A stretch of 58,152 nt of DNA, from the NCBI GenBank assembly GCA_016234595.1, contig JACRBG010000025.1, positions 1 to 58,152 of the forward strand, read 5' to 3'. Source of the DNA: Chloroflexota bacterium (GTDB lineage: Bacteria; Chloroflexota; Anaerolineae; Aggregatilineales; J027). Every line of letters starts with the position of its first letter. Position 1 is the stretch's first letter. Below are positions 17,995-25,444 of this stretch, one piece after another. Under the pieces are notes generated by a model that worked only from the letters and a program-made list of their open reading frames with translations, searched no databases and was not told where the DNA came from. The translations under genes were made by a program, and so were the position numbers.

Positions 17995-18306
17995 ATGGAC
18001 GATTTGTTATTGCTACCACCGATTGCATTTGTGATTTATCTCGGCTTAGTTGGGGCGTTATCGCTGATTGGGCAATGGCTGGCTCCGGAAAAAGCCTCCG
18101 CCAACAAATCTAGCATCTATGCCAGCGGCGAGGCTCCTTCCACTCGTCCGGCTGTCCCGGGCTATCGGCCATTTTTTATCGTCGCATTGTTTTTTGCAGT
18201 GGTGCATTTGGGTGTTCTCGTCGCAGGTAGCAGCGACCTCACCGCCGTCGCAGGCATTTTTCTGGCGGGGGTTATGGTGTCACTGTTGGCCTTGATTTTG
18301 GAATAA
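17995..18306 (+). CDS. NuoA/MbhI-like small membrane subunit
   Basis: A 103-residue protein with about three hydrophobic segments. Its middle reads Y-A-S-G-E-A-P followed by a second helix, echoing the Y-E-C/S-G motif of NuoA, but the acidic F-D-V-E segment of true NuoA is absent (F-F-A-V-V-H-L-G instead). Position between the antiporter-like genes and the NuoB-like gene fits the linker subunit that joins membrane and peripheral arms. The identity as NuoA-like rather than MbhI-like is uncertain. Confidence 0.65.
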   Translation: MDDLLLLPPIAFVIYLGLVGALSLIGQWLAPEKASANKSSIYASGEAPSTRPAVPGYRPFFIVALFFAVVHLGVLVAGSSDLTAVAGIFLAGVMVSLLALILE

Positions 18307-18322
18307 GGGGAGGCAACTCAAG

Positions 18323-18796
18323 ATGACATGGCAGCAAGTCGTAGATGATTTTAAAACATGGGCGCGGGTCAATTCGCCATGGGTGGTGCATTTTAACACG
18401 GGGTCGTGCAATGGGTGTGATATTGAAATCCTCGCTACCCTAACCCCACGGTATGACCTTGAGCGGTTTGGGGTCAAGCTAGAAGGCAGCCCTCGTCATG
18501 GCGATGTGCTGATTTGTACTGGCCCGGTGACATTGCAAGCGCGTGATCGTCTATTGCGGGTGTATGAGCAGATGCCCGAACCCAAATTTGTCATTGCCGT
18601 CGGGTCATGTGCCATTTCCGGCGGGGTCTTTCAAGGGTGTTATAACATCATCGGGCATGTGGATGAAGTTCTCCCGGTAGATGTTTATATCCCCGGTTGC
18701 CCGCCCCGCCCCGAAGCCATTATTGACGGGGTGGTCAAGTTGTTAGGGCATCTGAAAGACCCCGCCCCCCAAGCCAACATTGAGGAGGCCAACTGA
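18323..18796 (+). CDS. Group 4 [NiFe]-hydrogenase small subunit (NuoB/MbhJ/HycG-like)
   Basis: A 157-residue soluble subunit that carries the proximal [4Fe-4S] cluster next to the NiFe site. The four expected cluster cysteines are present: Cys29 and Cys32 (TGSCNGCDIE), Cys96 (VGSCAISGG) and Cys126 (IPGCPPRPEA). The short size, lacking the second and third clusters of uptake hydrogenases, matches group 4 enzymes and NuoB. It ends in a TGATG overlap with the NuoC-like gene. Confidence 0.92.
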   Translation: MTWQQVVDDFKTWARVNSPWVVHFNTGSCNGCDIEILATLTPRYDLERFGVKLEGSPRHGDVLICTGPVTLQARDRLLRVYEQMPEPKFVIAVGSCAISGGVFQGCYNIIGHVDEVLPVDVYIPGCPPRPEAIIDGVVKLLGHLKDPAPQANIEEAN

Positions 18797-19254
18797 TGGA
18801 CACCCCTCAAACCTTAAAAATTGCCGGGGAATTGCTGACGGGGCTAGCCAAAAATGCAGCCTATCCTGAAGAAAGCCGTTTGGACATCACACTTGAACCT
18901 AGAGATTTACAGGAGGCGGTTGGCAAATTGGCAGCGGCGCGGTGGGGCTACCTAGCGACCATCACGGGTTTAGACCAATTGGCGGCAGGCCAGCTTGAAA
19001 TTCTCTATCATTTTTGTGCTGGAGCGGCTATTTTGACCCTACGTATCAGTGTGCCACGCAGCCCGATTCCAACGATTGACAGCATCTGTTCCGTTTTTCC
19101 TTATGCCAGCATCTATGAGCGTGAATTGGGCGAAATGTTGGGGGTGATAGTCACGCATACCCCGAATACGGCTCGGCTGTTTTTGGCGGATGGTTGGCCG
19201 AATGATGTTTATCCACTGCGTAAAGATGCCGTCTTGGAAATTAGACAGGAGTGA
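18796..19254 (+). CDS. NuoC/MbhK/HycE-N-like 30-kDa-type subunit
   Basis: A 152-residue protein resembling the NuoC (complex1_30kDa) family that contacts the large and small subunits in the peripheral arm. The C-terminal part contains YERELGEMLGVIV and FLADGWPNDVYPLRKDA, matching the conserved E-R-E-x-x-E/D-x-x-G and P-L-R-K-D patterns. It is shorter than complex I NuoC, as in Mbh and Ech hydrogenases. It overlaps the large-subunit gene through TGATG at 19252-19256. Confidence 0.85.
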   Translation: MDTPQTLKIAGELLTGLAKNAAYPEESRLDITLEPRDLQEAVGKLAAARWGYLATITGLDQLAAGQLEILYHFCAGAAILTLRISVPRSPIPTIDSICSVFPYASIYERELGEMLGVIVTHTPNTARLFLADGWPNDVYPLRKDAVLEIRQE

Positions 19255-20441
19255 TGGCCGTGAATACTGTACCAGAACGTTTTGTAGTACCAATAGGCCC
19301 ACAGCATCCGGCCCTTAAGGAACCCGGCCATTTTGAATTTACGGTCGATGGTGAACAGGTGACAGCCGCGTCGGTGCGGTTGGGCTATGCCCATCGCGGC
19401 ATTGAAAAAGCTACCGAGGGGCGCAATTGGGTGCAAAACCTTTATCTGCTAGAACGTATCTGTGGCATCTGTTCGCATATCCATGCCACTGCCTATTGTT
19501 TGGGGGTCGAGAAATTAGCGGGGGTGACTGCGCCGCCCCGTGCCCAAGCGATTCGGGTGGTGGTCGCCGAATTGGAACGCATTCATAGTCATCTGCTGTG
19601 GTTGGGGGTCGCTGCGCATGAGGCAGGTTTCGATACCCTGTTTATGTATTCATGGCGTGACCGCGAGACCGTCATGGATATTTTGGAGGCGCTGACAGGC
19701 AACCGCGTCAACTATTCAGCCAACCTGCTCGGTGGGGTCAAGTTTGATATGACTCCCGAACTTCAAGACATGATCCTTAAAGGGCTGGAATTTTTGGAAC
19801 AGCGCACCCATGACTATGTGGCGGTGGTCACGACCGACGCGACCTTGTTGCAACGGACGCGGGGCGTGGGTGTCACCAGCCGCGAACAGGTCGAAGAATT
19901 GGGCCTCATTGGGCCAACCGCCCGCGCATCGGGAGCGTTACGCGATCTACGGGTTGAATCGCCCTATGCGGCCTATGCTGATTTTCCGATTGTGCCCGTG
20001 ACAGCAACCGAGGGTGACTTGGAGGCGCGTTTTGTGGTGCGATTGAAAGAGCTATTTGAAAGTTACCGTCTCATTCGGCTCATCCTAGAAAAACTGCCCG
20101 AAGGCGAATTACAAGCCCGGATGCCGCGCAAAATTAAACCCGCCGAGACCATTAGCCGGGTCGAAGCGCCGCGTGGGGAGTTGTTCTATTTTATTAAAAG
20201 TAATGGCACTGACCAACCTGAGCGTATCAAAGTGCGCACCCCCACCCTCTGTAATTTGGCGTCAGTGTGTATTTTGGCGGTCGGCAGTCAACTGGCGGAT
20301 GTGCCGATGATTTTAGCCGGGGTTGACCCATGCTTCTCTTGCAATGATCGAGCCGTTTCGATTCATTCTACCAAACTGGGTGAGAAGCAGTGGACTTGGG
20401 CGCAGTTACGTCAATATGGCATTGATTACTATCGAAGGTGA
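19254..20441 (+). CDS. Group 4 [NiFe]-hydrogenase large catalytic subunit (MbhL/HycE-C-like)
   Basis: A 395-residue catalytic subunit. Both cysteine pairs that hold the nickel-iron centre are present: Cys70 and Cys73 in ERICGICSHIH, and Cys360 and Cys363 in DPCFSCNDR. Complex I NuoD has lost these, so this is a true hydrogenase. After Arg366 there are 29 more residues, the expected C-terminal extension removed by a dedicated protease once nickel is inserted; that protease is encoded at 21728. ATG 19254 overlaps the previous stop. A GTG at 19260 has better spacing to AGGAG (19247-19251) and is an alternative start. H2 evolution coupled to ion pumping is the family role. Confidence 0.93.
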   Translation: MAVNTVPERFVVPIGPQHPALKEPGHFEFTVDGEQVTAASVRLGYAHRGIEKATEGRNWVQNLYLLERICGICSHIHATAYCLGVEKLAGVTAPPRAQAIRVVVAELERIHSHLLWLGVAAHEAGFDTLFMYSWRDRETVMDILEALTGNRVNYSANLLGGVKFDMTPELQDMILKGLEFLEQRTHDYVAVVTTDATLLQRTRGVGVTSREQVEELGLIGPTARASGALRDLRVESPYAAYADFPIVPVTATEGDLEARFVVRLKELFESYRLIRLILEKLPEGELQARMPRKIKPAETISRVEAPRGELFYFIKSNGTDQPERIKVRTPTLCNLASVCILAVGSQLADVPMILAGVDPCFSCNDRAVSIHSTKLGEKQWTWAQLRQYGIDYYRR

Positions 20442-21367
20442 ATATGGACACCATTCGTGATCTGGTTACGCTTTTTTTCTTCCCCGGTGGCCTGTTTGTA
20501 TTGGCGCTGGGCATGAGTTATGAGTGGGTTGACCGCAAATTAATGGCCCGCGTGCAAAATCGCGTCGGCCCACGTTGGTTTCAACCCTTTGCCGACATCG
20601 CCAAATTGTTAACCAAAGAGGAAGTTATCCCGTTAGATGGCAACGGCCTTTTGTTTTTGGGCCTGCCGATTGTAGCCCTAGCGGGTGCGTTGACTTCGGC
20701 GCTTTATGTACCTGTGGCAGGGTGGCATCCGGCCTATAGCTTTCAGGGTGATTTGATTGTGGCGCTCTACCTCTTGAGCTTGCTTACTCTCTGCACTGGC
20801 TTGGCCGGAGCGAACACCTCCGATCATTTTTCGCTAGTGGGGGCAACCCGCACCTTAACCCAATTGTTTTCATATGAAGCCCCTTTCTTACTGGCGATGC
20901 TTGGCCCAGCTGTGATGGCCCATACATGGCAAATTAATGAGATTATCGCCGATGCCGATGGCCGCTGGATGCTATTTCTCCAACCCATTGGTTTTATCGT
21001 CGCGCTGATTGGACTGTTGGGTAAGCTAGAAATGTCCCCCTTCAATGCCCCCGAAGCCGAGACCGAGATTGTTGCGGGCGCGTTGACTGAATATAGCGGA
21101 CGGGGTTTGGCCCTGTTTCGTTTAGGGCGGCATGTCGAATTGGTGATAGGCTTGACGATGGTGGCCGCTTTTTACATGGGTGGGGTTAATGGCTTACCGA
21201 TGTTTGTGCTAAAAACCCTCATTTTGCTGCTTGGCCTTGTCGGGATTCAATCACTGGTGGCACGGCTGCGCATTGACCAGACCGTTGGCCTGTGGTGGCG
21301 CTGGGGGTCATTGTTGGTGCTGGCCCAATGGCTGGTACTGGTGGTATGGGAGGGAGTGCAGGCATGA
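20438..21367 (+). CDS. NuoH/MbhM-like membrane subunit
   Basis: A 309-residue membrane protein with about eight predicted helices, the size of NuoH. The quinone-chamber type motifs ARVQNRVGPRWFQPFADIAKLL and EMSPFNAPEAETEIVAGALTEYSG are conserved. NuoH-type subunits link the peripheral redox arm to the ion-pumping arm. The start may be GTG 20438 (overlapping the large-subunit stop) or ATG 20444. Its stop overlaps the ferredoxin-like gene by four bases. Confidence 0.92.
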   Translation: MNMDTIRDLVTLFFFPGGLFVLALGMSYEWVDRKLMARVQNRVGPRWFQPFADIAKLLTKEEVIPLDGNGLLFLGLPIVALAGALTSALYVPVAGWHPAYSFQGDLIVALYLLSLLTLCTGLAGANTSDHFSLVGATRTLTQLFSYEAPFLLAMLGPAVMAHTWQINEIIADADGRWMLFLQPIGFIVALIGLLGKLEMSPFNAPEAETEIVAGALTEYSGRGLALFRLGRHVELVIGLTMVAAFYMGGVNGLPMFVLKTLILLLGLVGIQSLVARLRIDQTVGLWWRWGSLLVLAQWLVLVVWEGVQA

Positions 21368-21783
21368 AAGGTCATTTATTGTTGCAAGATGCCATTCGCT
21401 CACTGTTTCGACGGGCTGCTACCCACCGCTATCCGGCGGAGCGCACCGCCACACCTGAGCGTCTGCGTGGGAAATTGACCTATAACCCTGAGGGCTGCAC
21501 GGGTTGTTGTCTGTGTACCAAAGAATGTCCAGCCAACGCGATTGAAATCATCACGGTGGACAAAGCCAACAAACAATTTGTGATGCGCTATCATGCGGAT
21601 CGCTGCATCTATTGCGGGCAATGTGTCAAAAATTGTCGTTTTGGCTGTCTGGAAATGCCCAACGAGACGTGGGAATTGGCATCTCTGACCAAAACACCCT
21701 TTACTGTTAATTATGGGGAGGATGCAGATGTCGAGCGAGTGTTGGCAGGCCTCGTTACACCAGAGCCTGAGTCAACTCCATAA
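21364..21783 (+). CDS. Ferredoxin-like 2[4Fe-4S] subunit (NuoI/MbhN/HycF-like)
   Basis: A 139-residue iron-sulfur protein with two classical [4Fe-4S] motifs: Cys45, 48, 51, 55 (CTGCCLCTKECP) and Cys81, 84, 87, 91 (CIYCGQCVKNCR). It passes electrons from an external donor to the small subunit. In Mbh-type enzymes the donor is ferredoxin; no formate dehydrogenase gene is present here, which favours that. The chosen ATG 21364 overlaps the NuoH-like stop (ATGA); a longer frame upstream only repeats NuoH sequence. Confidence 0.9.
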   Translation: MKGHLLLQDAIRSLFRRAATHRYPAERTATPERLRGKLTYNPEGCTGCCLCTKECPANAIEIITVDKANKQFVMRYHADRCIYCGQCVKNCRFGCLEMPNETWELASLTKTPFTVNYGEDADVERVLAGLVTPEPESTP

Positions 21784-22264
21784 TACACCCTCCAAAATCG
21801 CCATTATGGGGATTGGTAATCCTCTCTATGGGGATGATGGGGTTGGTCATTATATTGCGATGAAGTTGGCCCAGCAGTTGACTGCTTTAGATTTTGTGCG
21901 CGTGATTGCGGCAGGCATCGCCCCCGAAAGTTGCACGGGCCAGCTTCGCCACTTTGGGCCAACCCTAACCCTTTTGATTGATGCGGCAGGGTTTGATGCG
22001 CCCGCGGGAGCCATTCGCTGGTTAAATCGGGAGGCGATTGATGGAGTCAGCGCCTCCACCCACACGCTACCCCTGACCTTGTTGGCCGATTATATTGAAA
22101 TCGCGCTCAACAGCCATGTTCGATTGTTAGGCATACAGCCGCTGCAAATGTTCTTTGGCACATCACTATCCCCTATTGCGGAGGCCGCCGCTGATGAGGT
22201 GATTGAATTTTTGACCTCGGCTCTCCTAAATCTACGCTCAATGAAACCGACTGCTCGGAAATAA
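21728..22264 (+). CDS. [NiFe]-hydrogenase maturation endopeptidase (HycI/HyaD family)
   Basis: A 178-residue protease that removes the C-terminal extension of the hydrogenase large subunit after nickel insertion. The family start IMGIGNPLYGDDGVG is clear, and the nickel-binding residues are recognisable: Asp36 or Asp37, Asp85 (LIDAAGFD) and His112 (STHTLPL). ATG 21728 is preferred because GGGGAGG (21715-21721) lies six bases upstream. The gene starts inside the ferredoxin-like gene (56-base overlap), tying its translation to the complex. Its presence supports an active NiFe site. Confidence 0.92.
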   Translation: MSSECWQASLHQSLSQLHNTPSKIAIMGIGNPLYGDDGVGHYIAMKLAQQLTALDFVRVIAAGIAPESCTGQLRHFGPTLTLLIDAAGFDAPAGAIRWLNREAIDGVSASTHTLPLTLLADYIEIALNSHVRLLGIQPLQMFFGTSLSPIAEAAADEVIEFLTSALLNLRSMKPTARK

Positions 22265-22276
22265 CTGCTTAAAGTG

Positions 22277-22305
22277 TTGACAAATATTGCCGAGCGAGTT
22301 ATCCT
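22277..22305 (+). promoter_or_regulatory. Sigma-70-like promoter of the ROK regulator gene
   Basis: TTGACA (22277-22282) and TATCCT (22300-22305) are separated by exactly 17 bases, a near-consensus housekeeping promoter 36 bases upstream of the ROK start codon. Confidence 0.7.
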
Positions 22306-22317
22306 TTAAATAACTTA

Positions 22318-22335
22318 TTTCACTGAGTGATGAAA
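22318..22335. promoter_or_regulatory. Operator-like palindrome upstream of the ROK gene
   Basis: TCACTGAGTGA (22320-22330) is a perfect 11-base palindrome within TTTCACTGAGTGATGAAA, downstream of the promoter and overlapping the ribosome-binding region. The core ACTGAGT recurs in a palindrome before the permease gene at 23582-23594, so it is probably the ROK protein's own binding site. Confidence 0.6.
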
Positions 22336-22340
22336 GTTCT

Positions 22341-23561
22341 ATGACGACCCAACCTCGACGCGGCAATCGTGATCTTATTAAGGCGATGAACCGCAACCTC
22401 ATTCTCAATATCCTGCGTGGACACGGCCCCTTGTCGCGCTCACAACTGACCGAACTTTCCGGCCTCAGTGTAGGAGCCGTCTCGCAAATTACCAGCGCCC
22501 TAATCACGGAAAATTGGATTAAAGAGGATGGTGAGGGCGATTACACGGGTGGGCGTCGTCAAACCATGCTGCGACTGAACCCGACTGCGGGGCATGTCAT
22601 CGGCATTAAGCTGATGGAACAGCGTATCGTCACCGTGCTAACCGATCTTGAAACCACCCCCCTTGCCTATTTGGAACGACCCCTGCCAAGTGCTCAATCC
22701 CCCGAAGTGGTCATCGAGGGCTTAAGAGGCGTTATTGATGGGATTTTAGCCGCTTCGGGGGTCTCGCGCAGTCGTGTAGTCGGCGTGGGTATTGGCTTGG
22801 CGGGTGTCATTGATTATGACCGGGGCATTGTGCACTATTCGCCCTATTTCCATTGGCGGGATGTCCCCCTTGCCGACATTCTCAGCACCCAAATCGGCCT
22901 GCCGGTTTATATCGAAAACGATGTCAATTCGCTCACCCTGACCGAGCAACTCTTTGGCGCAGGGCATGAGGTTGCCAATTTCGTGGTAGTGACGGTGGGG
23001 CGCGGCATCGGCATGGGCATGGTGTTTAATCACCAACGCTATCAAGGCACACGTGGCGGCGCGGGTGAATTGGGGCATATCACCGTTGAATCCAACGGCC
23101 TGCCCTGTGATTGTGGCAAATTTGGCTGTTTGGAAGCAATGGCGGCTGACCCAGCGGTTTTCCGCTATGTCGAGCAAGCTCTTGCCCAAGGTATAGCTTC
23201 ACGGGTACGCCCTCCCATTACCTTACAACGGGTGGTAGATGCCGCTCGCGAAGGCGATGAACTCGCCCGTTCGGCTCTATCCCGCAGCGGTCGCTATTTG
23301 GGTATGGGGTTGGCAACCGTAATTAATATCCTTTCCCCGTCACTCATTGTCCTCAGTGGTGAGGGGGTGATTGCCGAGGATTATCGCCTGCAATCCACGA
23401 TGGAAGCGCTGCACGAACATACCTTTGATGGCCTGTTAGACAATGTGCGGATTGTAGTCAAACCGGCGGATGAAGAGTTGTGGGCACGCGGCGCGGCGGG
23501 CTTGGTGGTGGGCAAAGTCTTTGAATCGCCCTTATTAACACCTCTAACCCAAGACGCCTGA
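22341..23561 (+). CDS. ROK-family transcriptional repressor (NagC/XylR/Mlc-like)
   Basis: A 406-residue regulator. The N-terminus is a winged helix-turn-helix (MNRNLILNILRGHGPLSRSQLTELSGLSVGAVSQIT), followed by a ROK sugar-kinase-like domain. The ROK zinc motif is recognisable as the cysteines in CDCGKFGCLEA, and ELGHITVE gives the conserved Glu-Leu-Gly-His. Such proteins bind a free sugar and release DNA. It stands directly before an oligosaccharide importer and two glucosidases that it probably controls. The same palindrome precedes both its gene and the first permease gene. ATG 22341 has only a weak GAAAG box. Confidence 0.9.
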   Translation: MTTQPRRGNRDLIKAMNRNLILNILRGHGPLSRSQLTELSGLSVGAVSQITSALITENWIKEDGEGDYTGGRRQTMLRLNPTAGHVIGIKLMEQRIVTVLTDLETTPLAYLERPLPSAQSPEVVIEGLRGVIDGILAASGVSRSRVVGVGIGLAGVIDYDRGIVHYSPYFHWRDVPLADILSTQIGLPVYIENDVNSLTLTEQLFGAGHEVANFVVVTVGRGIGMGMVFNHQRYQGTRGGAGELGHITVESNGLPCDCGKFGCLEAMAADPAVFRYVEQALAQGIASRVRPPITLQRVVDAAREGDELARSALSRSGRYLGMGLATVINILSPSLIVLSGEGVIAEDYRLQSTMEALHEHTFDGLLDNVRIVVKPADEELWARGAAGLVVGKVFESPLLTPLTQDA

Positions 23562-23581
23562 ATTTTTTCGCCTAAACTTTT

Positions 23582-23594
23582 TTTACTGAGTAAA
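23582..23594. promoter_or_regulatory. Operator-like palindrome before the importer genes
   Basis: TTTACTGAGTAAA is a perfect 13-base palindrome 11 bases before the permease start, partly overlapping the AAGGAAG ribosome-binding region. It shares the ACTGAGT core with the site upstream of the ROK gene, suggesting control by the ROK protein. Confidence 0.6.
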
Positions 23595-23605
23595 GGAAGT
23601 TTTCA

Positions 23606-24490
23606 ATGGTCGGTGAAGTCGGATTTCGGAAATGGGGATGGGTGGCCTTTTTTCTAGCCCCCAGTCTCATTGGGTTACTGGTTTTTGTGCTTGGCCCGAT
23701 CCTCTCGTCGCTTGGCCTGACCCTGTTCGATTGGAATTTGCTGTCCGACCCGAAATTTATCAAGTTCGACAATTTTAAAGAACTGTATCACGACAAAGAT
23801 TTTTGGATTGCTTTTAAACACACCCTAATGTTTATCACCTACTACATTCCCTCGGTGCTGGTGACGGCCTTGATTACCGCCCTACTCTTGAATCAACGGT
23901 TGCGCGGGGTATCGGTCTTTCGCACGGCCTTTTTTGTGCCCGTCGTGGCTTCGTGGGTGGTGGTGGCGGTCATTTGGAAATGGATTTTTAATCCGCGTTT
24001 TGGCCTCTTGAATTTTCTACTCGCTAAACTCGGCATCGAAGGCCCCGCGTGGCTATTCGATCCTGATACGGCGCTATATGCCATCATTATCACCAGCGTC
24101 TGGAAAGATACTGGCTTTGTGGCGGTTATGTTGCTGGCAGGGTTGCAAAATATCCCCGAAACCTATTATGAGGCCGCCAAAATTGACGGGGCGCGTCCAT
24201 GGCAACGGCTGCGTTTTATCACCCTACCCCTGCTGACCCCTTCCATCTTTTTTGCGCTGATTATCTCGCTTATCAACTCGTTTCAGGTTTTTGAGCAGGC
24301 ATGGTTGATGCCCGAACGATTTGCGCGCAGTGGAACAACGGTCGTCGTGGAGCAAATTGTCAACAATGCCTTTCGCTACAGTCGGATGGGCTACGCGGCT
24401 ACGATGTCATGGGTCTTGTTTGTGGTAATTTTTGCCATCACATTTGTCCAAATCCGGCTGCAAAAACGCTGGGTCAACTACGATCTATAG
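23606..24490 (+). CDS. Oligosaccharide ABC transporter permease, MalF/UgpA type
   Basis: A 294-residue inner-membrane permease of normal length with six predicted helices. The EAA loop reads YEAAKIDGARPWQRLRFITLPLL. GGAAG (23595-23599) precedes ATG 23606. It is the first transport gene after the ROK repressor and forms the channel with the next permease. No ATPase is encoded nearby. Confidence 0.92.
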   Translation: MVGEVGFRKWGWVAFFLAPSLIGLLVFVLGPILSSLGLTLFDWNLLSDPKFIKFDNFKELYHDKDFWIAFKHTLMFITYYIPSVLVTALITALLLNQRLRGVSVFRTAFFVPVVASWVVVAVIWKWIFNPRFGLLNFLLAKLGIEGPAWLFDPDTALYAIIITSVWKDTGFVAVMLLAGLQNIPETYYEAAKIDGARPWQRLRFITLPLLTPSIFFALIISLINSFQVFEQAWLMPERFARSGTTVVVEQIVNNAFRYSRMGYAATMSWVLFVVIFAITFVQIRLQKRWVNYDL

Positions 24491-24503
24491 AGGGTGAGCC
24501 GCC

Positions 24504-25397
24504 ATGAGTAGCATTACAGTTGAACAACCGATCGTTAAAGAACCAGCCAAATGGACCCTGCCGCGTGGTTGGCAGCGCCAGTTGGGACACGGCCTGAGTT
24601 ATCTAATGTTGACGCTGCTGGCCCTCATCATGATTGTGCCGTTTGTGTGGATGTTTGCAACCTCCCTCAAAACGCGCGAATTCATATTAGAGACACCCCC
24701 GCGCCTGATTCCCGACCCAGCCAGCTTTGATAGTTATCGCCAATTGTTTGACCTCATCCCGATTAAACACATGCTGTTTAACAGCATTTTGGTAGCGGTG
24801 GTGGGTACGGGTGGACAGGTGCTGGTTTCAGCGATGGCGGCCTATGCTTTTGCACGGATGCAATGGAAGGGCCGCAATGCCCTCTTCACCCTCTATCTGG
24901 CGACCATGATGGTTCCGTCGCAAGTGACCCTCATCCCTTTGTTTATTCTGATTCGGGAATTGGGCTGGCCTAATTCCTATCAAGCCTTGATTGTGCCGGG
25001 GTTATTCAGTGCTTTTGGCACATTTTTACTGCGCCAACATTTCCTAACGCTGCCCCGCGAACTAGAAGAGGCTGCGTTCTTGGATGGCGCGAATCATTTC
25101 ACCATTTTCTGGCGTGTGCTGCTGCCTCTTTCAAAGCCTGCATTGGCAACTCTAGCGGTCTTCAGTTTTATGGGATTATGGAATGCCTACTTATGGCCTT
25201 TGTTTGTGGCACGACGGGAAGATGTGATGACGCTCCCCGTTGGCTTGGCTGTTTTGCAAGGCGGGCCACGCGCTTTAACACAATGGAATCTCGTTATGGC
25301 TGGGGCGGTCATCACCGTCCTGCCTATCTTGGCTGTGTTTTTGTTGGCACAGCGTTGGTTTGTTCAAGGTGTCGTGACCAGCGGCATCAAAGGGTAA
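24504..25397 (+). CDS. Oligosaccharide ABC transporter permease, MalG/UgpE type
   Basis: A 297-residue inner-membrane permease with six predicted helices and the EAA loop ELEEAAFLDGANHFTIFWRVLLPL. It pairs with the MalF-type permease 13 bases upstream. GAGGGTGAG upstream serves as its ribosome-binding site. Confidence 0.92.
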   Translation: MSSITVEQPIVKEPAKWTLPRGWQRQLGHGLSYLMLTLLALIMIVPFVWMFATSLKTREFILETPPRLIPDPASFDSYRQLFDLIPIKHMLFNSILVAVVGTGGQVLVSAMAAYAFARMQWKGRNALFTLYLATMMVPSQVTLIPLFILIRELGWPNSYQALIVPGLFSAFGTFLLRQHFLTLPRELEEAAFLDGANHFTIFWRVLLPLSKPALATLAVFSFMGLWNAYLWPLFVARREDVMTLPVGLAVLQGGPRALTQWNLVMAGAVITVLPILAVFLLAQRWFVQGVVTSGIKG

Positions 25398-25444
25398 ATA
25401 CCCACCTTAGTTCTATTCCATGTTCACTGTTTTAGGAGGATGCA

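Noticed and set aside
14751-20441. Respiratory complex I (nuo) operon
   Set aside because: The NuoD-like subunit keeps both CxxC pairs of a NiFe site and a maturation protease is encoded, so it is a hydrogenase; NuoE, F, G and J are absent.
22746-23189. 147-codon minus-strand frame
   Set aside because: Antisense shadow of the ROK domain.
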